A stretch of DNA of 64,000 bases from assembly GCA_013176395.1 (NCBI GenBank), contig JABMLP010000002.1:1426001-1490000 (forward strand), in the 5' to 3' direction. Of this stretch, positions 46,180-57,331 are shown piece by piece; positions within the stretch are counted from its first letter, which is position 1, and the number at the start of each line of letters is the position of its first letter. Origin of the DNA: Venturia oleaginea (taxonomy: Eukaryota > Ascomycota > Dothideomycetes > Venturiales > Venturiaceae). The notes under the pieces were generated by a model. It saw nothing but the letters and a program-made list of their open reading frames with translations, was not told where the DNA came from and made no database searches. A program made the translations under genes and the position numbers.

Positions 46180-47826
46180 TCATATTGGAGTCTTGTGTGG
46201 TGGTAATATTGGAGTATTGATCTCGGCATCATCAGGATCCTTTTGGCCCTCAATCTCAGCAGCTTTTGTCCCAGGAGTGGCCATCCCAGAGGTTTCCGTC
46301 TCAGAGACGCTCGCCCCAACATTATCCATACCATCATCCCCAATACCGCCACCGTCATCTTCCCTACAATCCCCACCCGTCCAGTATTTGTCCCAATTAA
46401 ACTTCAACACCTCGTCCCCCCAACTCCACCATCCCGCCACAAGATACCTAGCAAATATCTCCAAAACCCTGCCACCCTCTCTTACCATCTGCAGCCCCTC
46501 AATCAAGACCTTCAAGCAAGGTTTTCTCGAGTGCCAATCTGGACAACCAAACATCACCCTTCTGACGGTCTGATCTTCCTGCGACTCCGCCGCGACGGTC
46601 AATCTATTCGCCGGCGCTCTACCAAGTAATAAGACTTCATAAGGTTTCCTCCACGCACCACGAACACCCGTTACCGGCTCTCCATACCTTGTCGTCTTCA
46701 CCCAAACCCACTCTTCCACCAAGCTCAAATTCCAAGCTTCAAACAGCCCATTTTCGCCCAGAACGAGATTTCGAATATTGGGCGCGTTGGTGATCCAGAT
46801 ACCGACGTATCCCGACGGAGGAATATACGTATCTAGATCCATATCCAGAAGCATCCTTTTTAAATCTCGTGACTGGGACGGGGTGGAATAAGATGATTTT
46901 CTTTTGGCAGAGGTATTGGGCCAGGGTGGATCTAGGAGGATGAAGTCGAAGGTTGGGCGGTCTTGGAAGTGGTGCCGGAATTGGCGTACTGTTGTGCGTA
47001 GGTAGCTGGAGTCGGCGCAGTCTGAAAGAATGCATGTCGATAGTGGTGGAAGATGGAATAGGATTGGCTGTGAAGATGCAGATGAAGATGTATTTGTTTC
47101 TTTTTCGGTGATGGTTAGGAACATGTGTTTTGGTAGTGGACTATGCCATACTCCACCGGCATTGACCTCTTCATCAGACGTGTACTCGTTTCTCGCTTCA
47201 TTGTCGTGGTCCGGATGCTTTGATAAAAGTTTGACTTTTAATCGTTCACAGCTCTTGACGGCATTCATAAGGCTCTGCATCCTTTCTTCCTCCTGTGAAA
47301 AGAGGTCCTCCATCGGACGTAGCCCACGAGAAATCTGATGACCATCCATTACGCCAGCACTCTCCGCCATGGAAAGTCCATAAGCTGATCCTTCAACCTT
47401 TTCGTTCCCAAGCTCCTCAAATTCATCTCTCTTCCTTTTTCGACCTCTCCTGTTCCCCCTATCAAATTCCCCTCTGATCTGCCTTTTATGATACCATATC
47501 ATCTCCCCATTTCCCGCACCTTTCCGATTCTTTCTCACTTCCTCAAACGCCTTCTCAATCAGCAACGCATATTTCTCGGCAATAACCGAACATGCGCCAT
47601 TTCTGGCCTCAACATTCTTTTTAGCTTTCTCTGACCTCGGCTCTGTAGATATAAAAGGTTCTTCGAGCGGGCCGATAGAATAGAGTTCTTTCGATGGCCT
47701 AGATTGTCCCTGCGCGTGGGCTATGGACAGGGGAATGTCGATTACGATTATTGTTTTCGCAGAATTTTGATAAAGTATAGAGGTTTCGAGGGCTTCAGTC
47801 GAATCGTCGAGTTGGTAGTCCAGCAT
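46180..47826 (-). CDS. METTL4-like MT-A70 family N6-adenine methyltransferase
   Basis: SAM-dependent methyltransferase of 548 aa in one exon. The MT-A70 domain occupies the C-terminal half: FDFILLDPPWPN carries the catalytic DPPW motif (about residue 303). It is followed by YVGIWITNAPN, VEEWVWVKTTRYGEPV, RKPYEVLLLGR and DWHSRKPCLKVLIEGL, the order known for METTL4. The N-terminal half is a long family-specific extension with a basic GNRRGRKRKRDEFEE nuclear-type signal. METTL4 homologues modify adenine in U2 snRNA or DNA; which substrate applies here is unknown. No METTL3/METTL14 partner is in the window. The tail after residue 480 is acidic and disordered. Confidence 0.88.
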   Translation of the reverse strand: MLDYQLDDSTEALETSILYQNSAKTIIVIDIPLSIAHAQGQSRPSKELYSIGPLEEPFISTEPRSEKAKKNVEARNGACSVIAEKYALLIEKAFEEVRKNRKGAGNGEMIWYHKRQIRGEFDRGNRRGRKRKRDEFEELGNEKVEGSAYGLSMAESAGVMDGHQISRGLRPMEDLFSQEEERMQSLMNAVKSCERLKVKLLSKHPDHDNEARNEYTSDEEVNAGGVWHSPLPKHMFLTITEKETNTSSSASSQPILFHLPPLSTCILSDCADSSYLRTTVRQFRHHFQDRPTFDFILLDPPWPNTSAKRKSSYSTPSQSRDLKRMLLDMDLDTYIPPSGYVGIWITNAPNIRNLVLGENGLFEAWNLSLVEEWVWVKTTRYGEPVTGVRGAWRKPYEVLLLGRAPANRLTVAAESQEDQTVRRVMFGCPDWHSRKPCLKVLIEGLQMVREGGRVLEIFARYLVAGWWSWGDEVLKFNWDKYWTGGDCREDDGGGIGDDGMDNVGASVSETETSGMATPGTKAAEIEGQKDPDDAEINTPILPPHKTPI

Positions 47827-48420
47827 GATCTATGTGAGGTGATGAATGATGGGAAAGACAATTGGGGAAAGAGGTAAGCATCAAGGTGGCACATAAATAT
47901 CACGGGGTTTCGCGTGCACGCTTGCCCATTGATTCGGAGCGAATATAAATCATTTTCAACTCTTCTTTCCGTATCAATTACTGGTCTTATCATTCTCAAG
48001 TTAAGATACTGTAAGTAATACAACCATGATTCTTTGAGATGCGCGGTCTTTCAACCTCACTCCAGCAACGTGGTTCATGTCGACCATCTCCTTCTATTAT
48101 GCTTCGCTCCAAGGACAATATAAAATCCGGATCCCGCTTCGTAAAATAGTAAGCGATATCTTGCCCTTGTCCCCGGATCTCCGGGGACCGTGGATGATAA
48201 AGGGAGGCTCTTATTAGGGCACGACAAAGCCAGGACTTTATATACCTATGCGTATGCCGTAACCTTTGGACCCTCGAATGAAGATTGACGATAGGAGATC
48301 CATACGATGATGCTCTCTCTTTGAAAATAACTGCTAAACATCACTATCGTTACCGGAAGCCTCTTCTCCTTCTTTTACTTGGTCCGGGTACTTCCAACAA
48401 AGCGTCCCCAAGCCGCAAAC
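47827..48420. promoter_or_regulatory. Divergent intergenic region
   Basis: About 590 bp between the methyltransferase start and the secreted-protein start. It presumably carries both promoters. An ATG at 48379 is in frame with the right-hand gene but gives a poorer signal peptide. Confidence 0.4.
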
Positions 48421-49293
48421 ATGATCAACCCGAAATCCTCCCTAGTCCCGTTGATCCTCCTTAGTACATTACCTACCCAGATACAAGCCGCCTGCACACG
48501 AGAATTCCTTCAAAAAGTATCCGACAAATTCTTCACCGCGGCAACCACAAAAACACTCTCAACCCTCGCCGTCGGCAACACAACGAAAATAACACAGAAC
48601 AACTTAATCTACCCTTTTCTAGATGACACCATCATATACAACGTAACCTCCTTCCGAAAACCCTTCCGCATCTCAACCATCGACACAGAAACATGTCAAA
48701 TTGCCACCTTCACAGTCCCCTACATCGGAACCGGGTCATCCAAAACCTCGTCCCTGCTGAGCGTGCGAATAGGGATGCTAGAAGAAGGAAGCGACGCAAT
48801 CGACGAAATAGAGATCGTAAATGTGGCAACCTATTCATTTCCATCCTTCCTCCCCGACACCGCCCCTGCCAAATTCCTCGCCCCGGAAAAGATTGACCGG
48901 TCAAATCTATTGAGGATTGTAGAGACCTATCCCACAGGCATCCAAGCCGGCTCCAACAACGGCACCTTGACCTCGCCGAACTGCACCCGCATCGAAAACG
49001 GCTTTTCAATGCCAATAGCCTGCAACGCTCTCTTTCAAATGTTCGGCTTCCCCGTCACCTCGAGGAGATACGTTGTAGATACGGAAATGGGTGTTGTGCA
49101 GGCCTCGTTTTATTTCGCGCAGAGGGAAAAGTATGGGAGTCCGATGTTTAGTCTCTGGATGCATGAGTATTTCAAGGTAGAGAATGGGTTGATCGTGCAG
49201 ATTTATGCGGTTATGGAGCCGGTGACTAAGGATGGGTTTAAGGATATTTGGGAGATGAGTGGTATAAAGAGGGCGTTGAAGTTCTTGGCTTGA
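48421..49293 (+). CDS. Secreted protein, DUF8021-like
   Basis: A 290-aa protein with a signal peptide (INPKSSLVPLILLSTLPTQI, cleavage likely after QAA), then CTREFLQKVSDKFFTAATT, a Cys start seen in a common fungal secreted family of SnoaL-like fold. A central part (NLIYPFLDDTIIYNVTSF) and a conserved C-terminal part (RRYVVDTEMGVVQASFYF, LWMHEYFKVENGLIVQIY, AVMEP) fit a nuclear-transport-factor-2-like barrel. Four cysteines remain after the signal peptide, consistent with disulfides. Function unknown. I prefer the ATG at 48421 over 48379 because it places the hydrophobic core right after the start. The DUF8021 name is from memory and only moderately sure. Confidence 0.7.
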   Translation: MINPKSSLVPLILLSTLPTQIQAACTREFLQKVSDKFFTAATTKTLSTLAVGNTTKITQNNLIYPFLDDTIIYNVTSFRKPFRISTIDTETCQIATFTVPYIGTGSSKTSSLLSVRIGMLEEGSDAIDEIEIVNVATYSFPSFLPDTAPAKFLAPEKIDRSNLLRIVETYPTGIQAGSNNGTLTSPNCTRIENGFSMPIACNALFQMFGFPVTSRRYVVDTEMGVVQASFYFAQREKYGSPMFSLWMHEYFKVENGLIVQIYAVMEPVTKDGFKDIWEMSGIKRALKFLA

Positions 49294-49521
49294 GATGATC
49301 ATAAATTGATTGGATCATTGGAGATAACTGCTATCGCTCAGCTGGAGTGCTGCAAGATGCTGATTAAGTATACTCAAATGCACCTGCAGATCAGGTGTCG
49401 ATTAACGTTATTAGAGGGGAAGAAAACTGATGGCGCAATGAAGAGCACATCGATCTTCTGATCAAGTGCGACTTGAAACTGGGTATGCTTACATTGTTGC
49501 TGCATTATATGATACAAGAGT

Positions 49522-50472
49522 TCACGAGGACTCCTCTTTCTTGGACTCTTCCTTTGGCTTAGCTTCTTCTTCAAGCATGCCTTTCCTGCCTTCCAACGTA
49601 AACCAAAGGCTCTTGCTGGCTGTCTCGAGAGTTTGTGAGAGGTTGGCTCCAAACGACTGTAGTATAGCAACAAGCTGTGCTTGAAGACCAGTCTTGCCAC
49701 CCTCGATGCCACCAATCCACCTTGCGCCGTCCAGATCGAATATCCTTCCTTCTGCTCTAGCTCCCAGAAGCATCAATTTCTTCAATCCCTCTTGTACAGG
49801 CAGCTCGTGATACCCTGGATTCGTCCGTCGTTTTGGCGCAGGAAATTCTTTTGATGGTGACAAGATCTGCAATACGGTTTTGAGATGTGCTGGCGATACA
49901 TCAGGCATAGAAAGTAGAGCTAGAGGGCCAGACAGAAGTGGCTCAAATCCATGCTTTAGTTTCGCGTTTCGGGCTGCTGAATGAGCCTTCTTGGATAGAA
50001 TATGTCTTGGTTCTGATATCGTCTCGGCGTGCTTTTCTGGGTGATAAAACTCTACCACGCGCATTGCCGCAGCAAACATGCCTGTTTGGAGAGTGTGTAT
50101 TTTGACATAGTCGGCGTAGTTTGTGCCTTGGGCCTCATCAACCTTCCGCAACGCGTGTGCCAGTTCTCTTCTTATGGATAACCATTCCAATGCTTTGAGG
50201 TTGTTGTGCTGGAAAAGAAGGATTATTGGTGTCGATTTTAACAGGGCAGCATACTGTCGAAGTAGTTGTGATTTGCGGAACTCGGGTGGCTTATAGGAAG
50301 GCGGCTGCGTGGAGGGATTTCTCTGGATCGGGTACGAAGGTTCTTGCAGTGAGGGCGCTGGAGTGGTGGCTGTGGCTACCGATGCATATCGACATTGGTG
50401 TATTGGGAGTTCATTGCGGCATCTGAGGAGTGGTTGTAGAGATAGCAATTGCGGTCGTATTCGAGGAGGCAT
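49522..50472 (-). CDS. mrpl11: Mitochondrial large ribosomal subunit protein uL10m
   Basis: Component of the mitochondrial 60S-type stalk base (yeast Mrpl11). One exon, 316 aa. The N-terminus is a basic, Arg/Ser-rich mitochondrial presequence (MPPRIRPQLLSLQPLLRCR). The L10 fold follows: SQLLRQYAALLKSTPIILLF, NNLKALEWLSIRRELAHAL, GPLALLSMPDVSPAHLKTVL, EGLKKLMLLGARAEGRIFD. It ends in an acidic/lysine tail of a kind often seen on stalk proteins. Its start lies 254 bp from the divergent anthranilate phosphoribosyltransferase start. The uL10m assignment rests on segment order and the presequence. Confidence 0.82.
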   Translation of the reverse strand: MPPRIRPQLLSLQPLLRCRNELPIHQCRYASVATATTPAPSLQEPSYPIQRNPSTQPPSYKPPEFRKSQLLRQYAALLKSTPIILLFQHNNLKALEWLSIRRELAHALRKVDEAQGTNYADYVKIHTLQTGMFAAAMRVVEFYHPEKHAETISEPRHILSKKAHSAARNAKLKHGFEPLLSGPLALLSMPDVSPAHLKTVLQILSPSKEFPAPKRRTNPGYHELPVQEGLKKLMLLGARAEGRIFDLDGARWIGGIEGGKTGLQAQLVAILQSFGANLSQTLETASKSLWFTLEGRKGMLEEEAKPKEESKKEESS

Positions 50473-50726
50473 TGGAGCAACTACGATTGCTAGTCAGTAG
50501 CGTGTATGGTGAGGGCTGTCGTACTTACAAATCAGGTCGTGGATGGCTCAATGGCAATTCAATGGCTTCGTGATGATCAATGTCTCCATCCACAGAAACT
50601 TGTATGAAGGCGCTAAAGCCGATCCGACTAGCGGACATCGGAATATCAACGGCCTCAGTGACTGGACAGACAGACAGCTAACAAAGACTTGAACATCAAA
50701 GAACCATAGAGATACATCAAGTCGGA
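50473..50726. promoter_or_regulatory. Bidirectional promoter between uL10m and anthranilate phosphoribosyltransferase genes
   Basis: Only 254 bp separate the two divergent start codons, so both promoters lie here. I could not identify a clear Gcn4/CpcA-type TGACTC box in it; the sequence GTGACTGGACAG near 50658 is only a partial match. Confidence 0.5.
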
Positions 50727-52112
50727 ATGTCTGCTCCAGAAGACGTTCCAGCAAGCGTCGTCTCCATCACTCCGTTGCTCAAAAGACTCTGGCCCACGCC
50801 CGCCAATGACGAAGTCACAGCCCAAGAAATTGCTGCTGCCATATCGCACATCTTCACCAACAGTTTGACTCCAGTACAGACAGGCGCTTTGCTGACGGCA
50901 TTGCACTTCACTGGCCTGGATGGGCAGCCAGATGTTCTCTCAAAATGCTCACAGGCCATGCGAAATGCCGCTGCACAGGTTGACAAGAGGCAACTTAGGA
51001 AAGTCCTTAAAACAAGGAAGAAGAAGGAGGGTAGCTACAAGGGAGGCCTGGTAGATTCTCTCCCCTTGTTGATCATTAACAGGCGCTAATTGTTGACTTT
51101 GTAGTGTGATATTGTTGGCACAGGCGGTGACTCCCATAATACCTTTAACATCAGCACAACCGCCTCGATAATAGCCTCGACATTTTTGATGATTGCCAAA
51201 CATGGGAACAGAGCTTCCACCTCAAAATCTGGCTCTGCTGATCTGCTGCTAAATATCACTCCAAAAGCTCCCGTACTGGATAACATCAGACCTGACACCC
51301 TGGCCGACATTTATAGCAAATCAAACTACGCGTTCTTGTTCGCGCCGACATTCCATCCTGGCATGAGATATGTGATTCCAATCAGAAAAGAGCTTGGATG
51401 GAGAACAATCTTCAACCTCATGGGACCACTGTCAAATCCAGTTGATGGCACCGAGGGAACCCCAAACTCCGCCAAGTCTGCTTCATTGATCGAGGCAAGA
51501 ATGATTGGTGTAGCTAGAAAAGACCTTGGTTCAGCTTTCGCCGAAGCATACGTGTTGTCAGGCGCCCGGAAAGGAATGGTGGTATGTGGTGATGAAGACC
51601 TCGATGAAATAAGTTGTGCTGGCCCAACCCATTGCTGGCTGATCAAAGAGAGACCGAATCCAGAATACCGAGGGCTAGTCGAAGAAGCGGGCTGGGAACA
51701 CACCACTTCAGACGATGATGGACCTCCGCAAACTTTGGCCAGCGTAGAAAGCTTCAAGTTGACTCCTCATGATTTTGGCTTCCCTGAGCACTCGCTGGCG
51801 AGTGTAGGCCCTGGCAAGGAGCCGCAAGAAAACGCTGAAATCTTTCGACGCATATTAAGCGGGGAGATGGATATCGGTGAACCTGTTATGCATTTCGTCT
51901 TGATGAATACCGCAGCCTTGCTCGTGGTTAGCGGTATCTGCGATGTCGATACCACTACCATGGGACCTGGAGATGACGGCAAGGTTATAGAAGAGGTCGG
52001 GCCAGGCGGTGGCAGATGGAAGGAGGGTGTACGGAGGGCTAAGTGGGCCATTCAAAGTGGGTCAGCATTGAAGTCGCTTCAGAGCTTCATCGAGGCTACG
52101 CATTCTGTGTGA
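50727..52112 (+). CDS. trp4: Anthranilate phosphoribosyltransferase
   Basis: Second step of tryptophan synthesis: anthranilate plus PRPP to phosphoribosyl-anthranilate. Exons 50727-51050 and 51105-52112 (54-nt intron, phase 0) give 443 aa. The helical N-terminal domain is visible (ITPLLKRLWPTPANDEVTAQ, TPVQTGALLTALHFTGLDG). The PRPP loop CDIVGTGGDSHNTFNISTT starts exactly at exon 2. KHGNRASTSKSGSADLL and the NLMGPLSNP motif follow, then GDEDLDEISCAGPTHCW. The fungal family is longer than the bacterial TrpD because of linker insertions, seen here around residue 290. Named TRP4 in yeast and trpD in some moulds. Confidence 0.95.
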
Positions 52113-52526
52113 GGTGTTGGCGAAAGCAGGACGCCGGGAGCCTTCTTCAGTTCTGCAGTAGGTAAGTCCTGTCGTAGAATTTCCTACTTAGGACCTCCTT
52201 ACTCTGCTTAATTCCTGATTGGCGCAGCATGTATTACTGTGCTTGGGGAAAAAGACTGGGCCCTTGCTGGAAGTCCAAGTCTGCGGCAAAATAATAAAAA
52301 TATTGCTCGTACACCAACCTTCTAAAACCACAATACTCTGTTCTCCAAGTTTACTCACAATACTGGTTAGATTTCTGTCTACTGGTCTCCTACTTCTATC
52401 AAAGTAGGAGGTGTGTGCTCTTCTTTACGCCTTGACTTACTACATCCACAAAGACAAATTCACGCAGGCTTCTTGCTTCCCCAGCAACACTTCTGTTCCC
52501 TGGCTCTCCCAGAATTCGTCTTCGAC
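52113..52526. other. Intergenic, no gene seen
   Basis: About 410 bp between the TRP4 stop and the damaged gene starting near 52527. AT-rich in the middle; no repeat recognised. Confidence 0.45.
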
Positions 52527-54563
52527 ATGGAGCTAAACGCGAGTCCTCGCTCGTCCAAACGCAAAGCGGATGAGGCTCTGGGCTTTGACGCAGACAATGG
52601 TGGTAGACCGGGCCCAACACCTTCGAGCGAGACCAGTGATAATTTAGCGCTTCTTCCTTTGCCATTATCGGCGCCGCTCATCTAGCCATAGGCAATCCCT
52701 CCTCTATTACACGCCAAATTGGGACCGACACACTCCGCGATCATGGCTCCTCCTCGATGTCGACACAAGGCTCTACAGTGACAACACAGCCTCCAGGACC
52801 TTACTACCTACTAATGTACAATACTGGATGCAAGGCTACTGCCAGCATTCCTGCCCAAGCTCAGGTTTACTAGCACAGAGATTGCGCGATCAATCATTGT
52901 CTCTCTCAACAACAGAAGAATCAGCAGAGGATATCGCTGAACTCGTTGCTGATGAAGTTGAAAAGAGCGTAGCCGTTTTCGTTGACGGCCAGGCCAATAC
53001 TTTGATGAGGGGAGGTTACGAGAATGGAGCTTGGAAAAGTTAATCGAGCGATCCATGGATGCGCATCTCGCTCCACGTACACGAGCGATATTCCTTGTTG
53101 TATGCCGATGGAAGGGAAGGACGAAGAGTTGGAATCAGCCCGAGATCAATTCAGCAATATGGAATGGAAATGGAACGGACGGAATTACGTGGATGCTGTG
53201 GATGCTGAGGATCCTGATGATGGCGAACATCGGGACAAGATTCGGAAATTTCTTGTGACTGCAATTGCTCCGGATTCCTCGAAGAGCCGTTTTGGCTTTC
53301 CGAATCTCCGCGCAATCACCATCACAGACAAGTATGCAGAGAGCGCGCTCGGTCTTGCTGAAATTGGGTCCGGTATTCGTTTAGGCACCGTCTTCAAACC
53401 AAACACCTTGTTCGATGATTATGAGGACTCTTTGATCCATGAGAAGTCGTTTTGTGAAGCATCGCTGCTTCGCGCATTTATGATTGTCTACCATACTTTG
53501 GAGGACCTTGCCCAATCGGCCGCCGCACCATCGATACGACGACTTTCTGTGGAATCCTCCAACATGGATAAAGTATTCGAGGTCTCCCTTTGTTGCGATT
53601 GAACCTCTCGACTTCCGTCGCGCACCGTCTGCGTCAAGGATTCTCCAGCTTGACAGAACTCTTACTCGAAATCAACGCAACACCGCCTATAAAAGACTAT
53701 GGTGATTCTGTTGTCCAGGACTGCCTCTCCGCCGAACCAGCCGCGCTGCCGGACCGGTATAATTCCTTTCACAACATTCTGAGCAGGTGTACCGACCTCA
53801 CTCAACTTCATCTCGAGATGGATGGCAGAGGAAAGAAGGTCATGATCCCTCTTGCTTACCATGATTTCCTCGAACGCTTGATCGAAGGCCCTCGTATAAT
53901 GCTCTTGGGGGATTTCAAGTTGGTCGGACAATCCGTGCCTCAGAAGCTGCTCGTCAAGTTCATCCGCAGGCACGCCGCCACTCTTGAGCGACTCGAATTT
54001 TGCAAGATGAATCTGCCTTACATCGAGCATGAGGACCATGAGATTGCGAACCAAGCTCATCTTGGCTCAAAGTCTTACTGGTATAATGTCCTCCAAGCTT
54101 GTCTTCCTATACCGCCAGCGACACAAATCGACTTCACGAAGCGCTCTGCTGTCAAACACAACGTTTTTGAACACAAGGGACTGGAGTATCTGCATATGCC
54201 GGAACTGAGAATGGCGACGTAGAGTTGAATAGCCCTCTTAATGATGTCGAATCCGCTTCCCATGTCGTGAATGCAGAGATTGAAGAAGTTCTGGAGAATT
54301 TGGTGGATAAACCCCTGTCGGACATTTGCTCGGAGGCAGAAGAAGATTCGGAGTTAGGGGTGGCAAGAGCACACGTCGTCGCTGTGATCAACACAATTCC
54401 CCAACACGTTCGTACAGTTGGTATCGCTGCGGATCGAGCCTACACCTCCATGCGCTACGAGATCACCGGCGTCGGTGAGTTACGCGTGCATCATCGACTT
54501 AGTGCCGAGGGAACGAATGTAACATACTTCCGAGCGGTAGGATCGCAATGGAAACGCGTCTAG
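52527..54563 (+). pseudogene. Multiply frameshifted remnant of an unrecognised protein gene
   Basis: Coherent protein-like text runs across this stretch but jumps frame repeatedly. It begins at ATG 52527 (MELNASPRSSKRKADEALGF). It then passes through EESAEDIAELVADEVEKSV (frame of 52828), EKLIERSMDAHLAPRTRAIF (frame of 53031), FLVTAIAPDSSKSRFGFPN (frame of 53024), GFSSLTELLLEINATPP and FHNILSRCTDLTQLHLEMDG (frame of 53590), and SAEGTNVTYFRAVG (frame of 54225). Successive segments overlap or abut without plausible intron borders, for example near 53030 and 53595, so I read them as indels. The leucine-rich parts resemble fungal F-box/LRR-type proteins but no F-box is visible. The last segment could be a separate exon. 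If some junctions are real introns, part of this may still be functional. Confidence 0.5.
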
Positions 54564-55048
54564 ACTGCATTACCACCATTCTTGACAGAGTTGAAAAGGT
54601 AAAAAGTGTACGTGCAGTAGATCGGCGGAGGGGAATGATTGAAATGATGAGTGGACGGTATTCTCCCGGCTTGCGTATGATTATAATGTATGATACGATG
54701 CACGAAAACACGACCGAGATATATTGGCGTTTCGGTGAATCAAATTACCAGACATAGGTTCTGCAATGGGCTGTACATCATTCTACCATAGCCCCGAGTG
54801 CAAAGATATCTTAAGAAAAGCATTTTTTTCCCCCAGGCGACATGCTTCATTGTGGATATATCGTTTTGAATACAGGTTGACAGATTAAGGGGTAGATTGC
54901 CGACAAAAAGATAGATAAATCCATGCTTCAAATATTTTGTGTAGAGCATGACACCGAAGTAATACTCGACGTCCGAGGCTATGATCAAGTATCCCGGAAA
55001 ACTTTTACAAGATCAGCTTTGTTGCTCCGTGTAGGTGTTTTAGAATAC
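54564..55048. other. Intergenic, no gene seen
   Basis: About 480 bp between the damaged gene and the stop of the lysine-rich small gene. Short open frames only. Confidence 0.45.
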
Positions 55049-55343
55049 TTATAACGCTTTGCTCATGAATTCATCGTAATGCTCCAGCCTGGGATGTGTT
55101 GGTCAGCTGTTGGATATCAAGAGGAATCAGTAGGCAGCACTAATGCTTACAGCTTGTGCGATTGTTCCTCCATCTTCTGCGCGTCTATAAGGTGTTCGTG
55201 GTCTCGCAACTTGCCTTTCCATTTACCTGAGCTTAGTTCGCTTCGGACCATCTTCGCCCAAGGCCTTGCGCTTCTGGCCATTCGACGTAAGAGGCACGAC
55301 CCTGTTGCCGACCAGAGGGTTCTTTGAAGAGTGGTTGGACATT
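55049..55343 (-). CDS. Small lysine-rich protein gene, possibly frameshifted
   Basis: Minus-strand text starts at ATG 55343 (MSNHSSKNPLVGNR, then KRKALGEDGPKRTKLR) and continues one frame over with GKWKGKLRDHEHLIDAQKME. A good intron (55089-55150, GTAAGC to CCCAG) joins EQSHK to LLEHYDEFMSKAL and a stop at 55049. The C-terminal join keeps frame exactly, which argues for a real gene. The discontinuity near 55232 (CTCAGGTAAATGG) is either a one-base frameshift or an exon border with a donor I could not identify. The KRKALGEDGPKR segment looks like a nuclear signal. Family not recognised. Confidence 0.45.
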
Positions 55344-57331
55344 GTGAACTGTTTGAGAGGACTGCTGACGATTTCGAGGACGATCTTCAACTTCCAGTCG
55401 GAGTTGAGGGTTTGCAGATGAAGGAATTAATAGGCGCGGATTTCCTTTCCCCATGCCGTATGTCAATGACGTATCACTGTTTTGCGGATGTCAGGCATAA
55501 CAGTGAGTTAACACGGTGGCAATTTCAAAGTGAGTTCAGCCCAGGAACATTGGCTTCTCAGTAGGGTGCTAAGGTGAGAGGTTCAAAATCATAAGCAACT
55601 AGTTCCTGGCGTCGCCCGTTGCTATGATGAAGCTTTATCAGAATCCCAATGAGCCAAAAGAGAGGCATCTCATACCGGAATCTCGCAGAGGGGTAATGTT
55701 TCATAATGGCACACTTTCAACATGTTGATGACGTTGAATTTCCAAAAACTATGTGGTGGTTGAACTGATGCATTTAGAACGATTTTCCTCGACGATCGCT
55801 CGAGCTCTCACAACTCGCTGGACCGAGCCAGTGCGTGGTTTTGAACGGGTTTTGCGGAGGAAAGAACAGCTGGGCGAAATAGGTGACAAGGAATGGTGAC
55901 CGAGAGAAGCAACAGATACTGTACCATCTAGATAACAAAGACAAAGGCGCGTTTATCATTTGACAGAAGCTGCAGGAGATTGATTTCGACCATGTGTTTG
56001 CAAAATCGATCAGAGATGATGTATCTTGAGCGGCTCGAGTGGCCGCTCTCAGTAGATATCAAGACCGATCATCCTGATGTAGAAGAGAATAAAAGTTGTT
56101 GTCAAAGAGTAGATCGGGGAAATGCGTCGGAGAAAGTTCAGATGAGGTCGAATTTGAGTCGTCTGTACATCGTGCACCGTCTGAAAATGGACAAGCTTCC
56201 ATGTATTTTAGCTCCATATTTTGTTTCTCAACCATTGCATGCTCGTCGATTTAGGATGAGGTGTCATTGAATTTGGACTCTCGATCGGTATCGGGAATAA
56301 AGAGTTTGTATCGTAGCTATCATTTACAACGTGTAGAATACTTTTATTAGAACTATCGGTTTTATTGCTGTTACAGATCACCTCAAGGCTGAAGAGCAGG
56401 AAGGCAGGACTCGCAAAGAATGGTTGGATGATAAGAAGTTATTGGTGCGACGGAGTCAGTCCTAAAGGAGAATAGTACGTGCAGGAGTCACGTGATATTT
56501 CCACAGTTCCCACAGTGCTTGGAATACACCTTTGCACCCAGAACCAGCACGGTATATAGGGAGGACATTGGACGGACTTTCCTTTCTCTCTTCGTGGTTA
56601 TCTCATGTTATGTTTCTCACATAGGAGCTTCTTCAACCTACTACAGTAACGACCTTTTACTTAGATACAATCAAGCATAAGTCATATGCACACGAAGCAA
56701 GCCCATCCCCAACCTTCATACTAACCGACAAGCGTTCAGGATTGATCTGAGGATCAAATCGGTTAGACGACAATTGAATTGGGAGATATATCGGACGGCT
56801 AGGATCTAGTGAGCCTCCAAAGAAACTGAGCAAGGGAATGTACTTAAGGTAAGTACTTCCAGACTGATATTGCCCTTACCCCAAACCCGCGGACCAAAAC
56901 AAGAGAACACAGGCGTCAAGAAGGTCTTGACATAATCAACTGTGTTGAGAAACGAGTTCCCCGTAACACTGCGCTCTCCGTAGTAATAATAGAGCAGTTT
57001 GACTAACCAGATCGCAAGCTCGCTGGTAAAATTCAAGCCGAGATCCCGAGAGAGTTAGAGAGTAATTTGTTTCTGGTCTGTTCACTTAAAAGTAGGAGTA
57101 GTTTTATTCCGCCTAGGCACATCCAATTTCGCAATAACAACCAATGGAAGAAGATCTGAATGAGTTCCATGATATAAATTGGCATGCAGGGGCAAAGAGT
57201 TTCGGCTATTCTGTTAGACTCTCATAAGTGTCACAAATGCTTTCGTAATCCATCACCGTCTCTCCCTGTACAGCATTGCGATTGTGTCACGCAGCTCCCC
57301 CAGCAAGTAAATTCTTTCCCTTCATACTTTT
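55344..57331. other. Intergenic region, 2.0 kb
   Basis: No ORF with coding character. Frames at 55980 (96 codons) and 56492 (62 codons) have arbitrary composition. No repeat family or tRNA recognised. Confidence 0.5.

Noticed and set aside
49330..49400. Possible tRNA near GCTATCGCTCAGCTGGAGTG
   Set aside because: The A-box is only partial and no B-box or cloverleaf follows.
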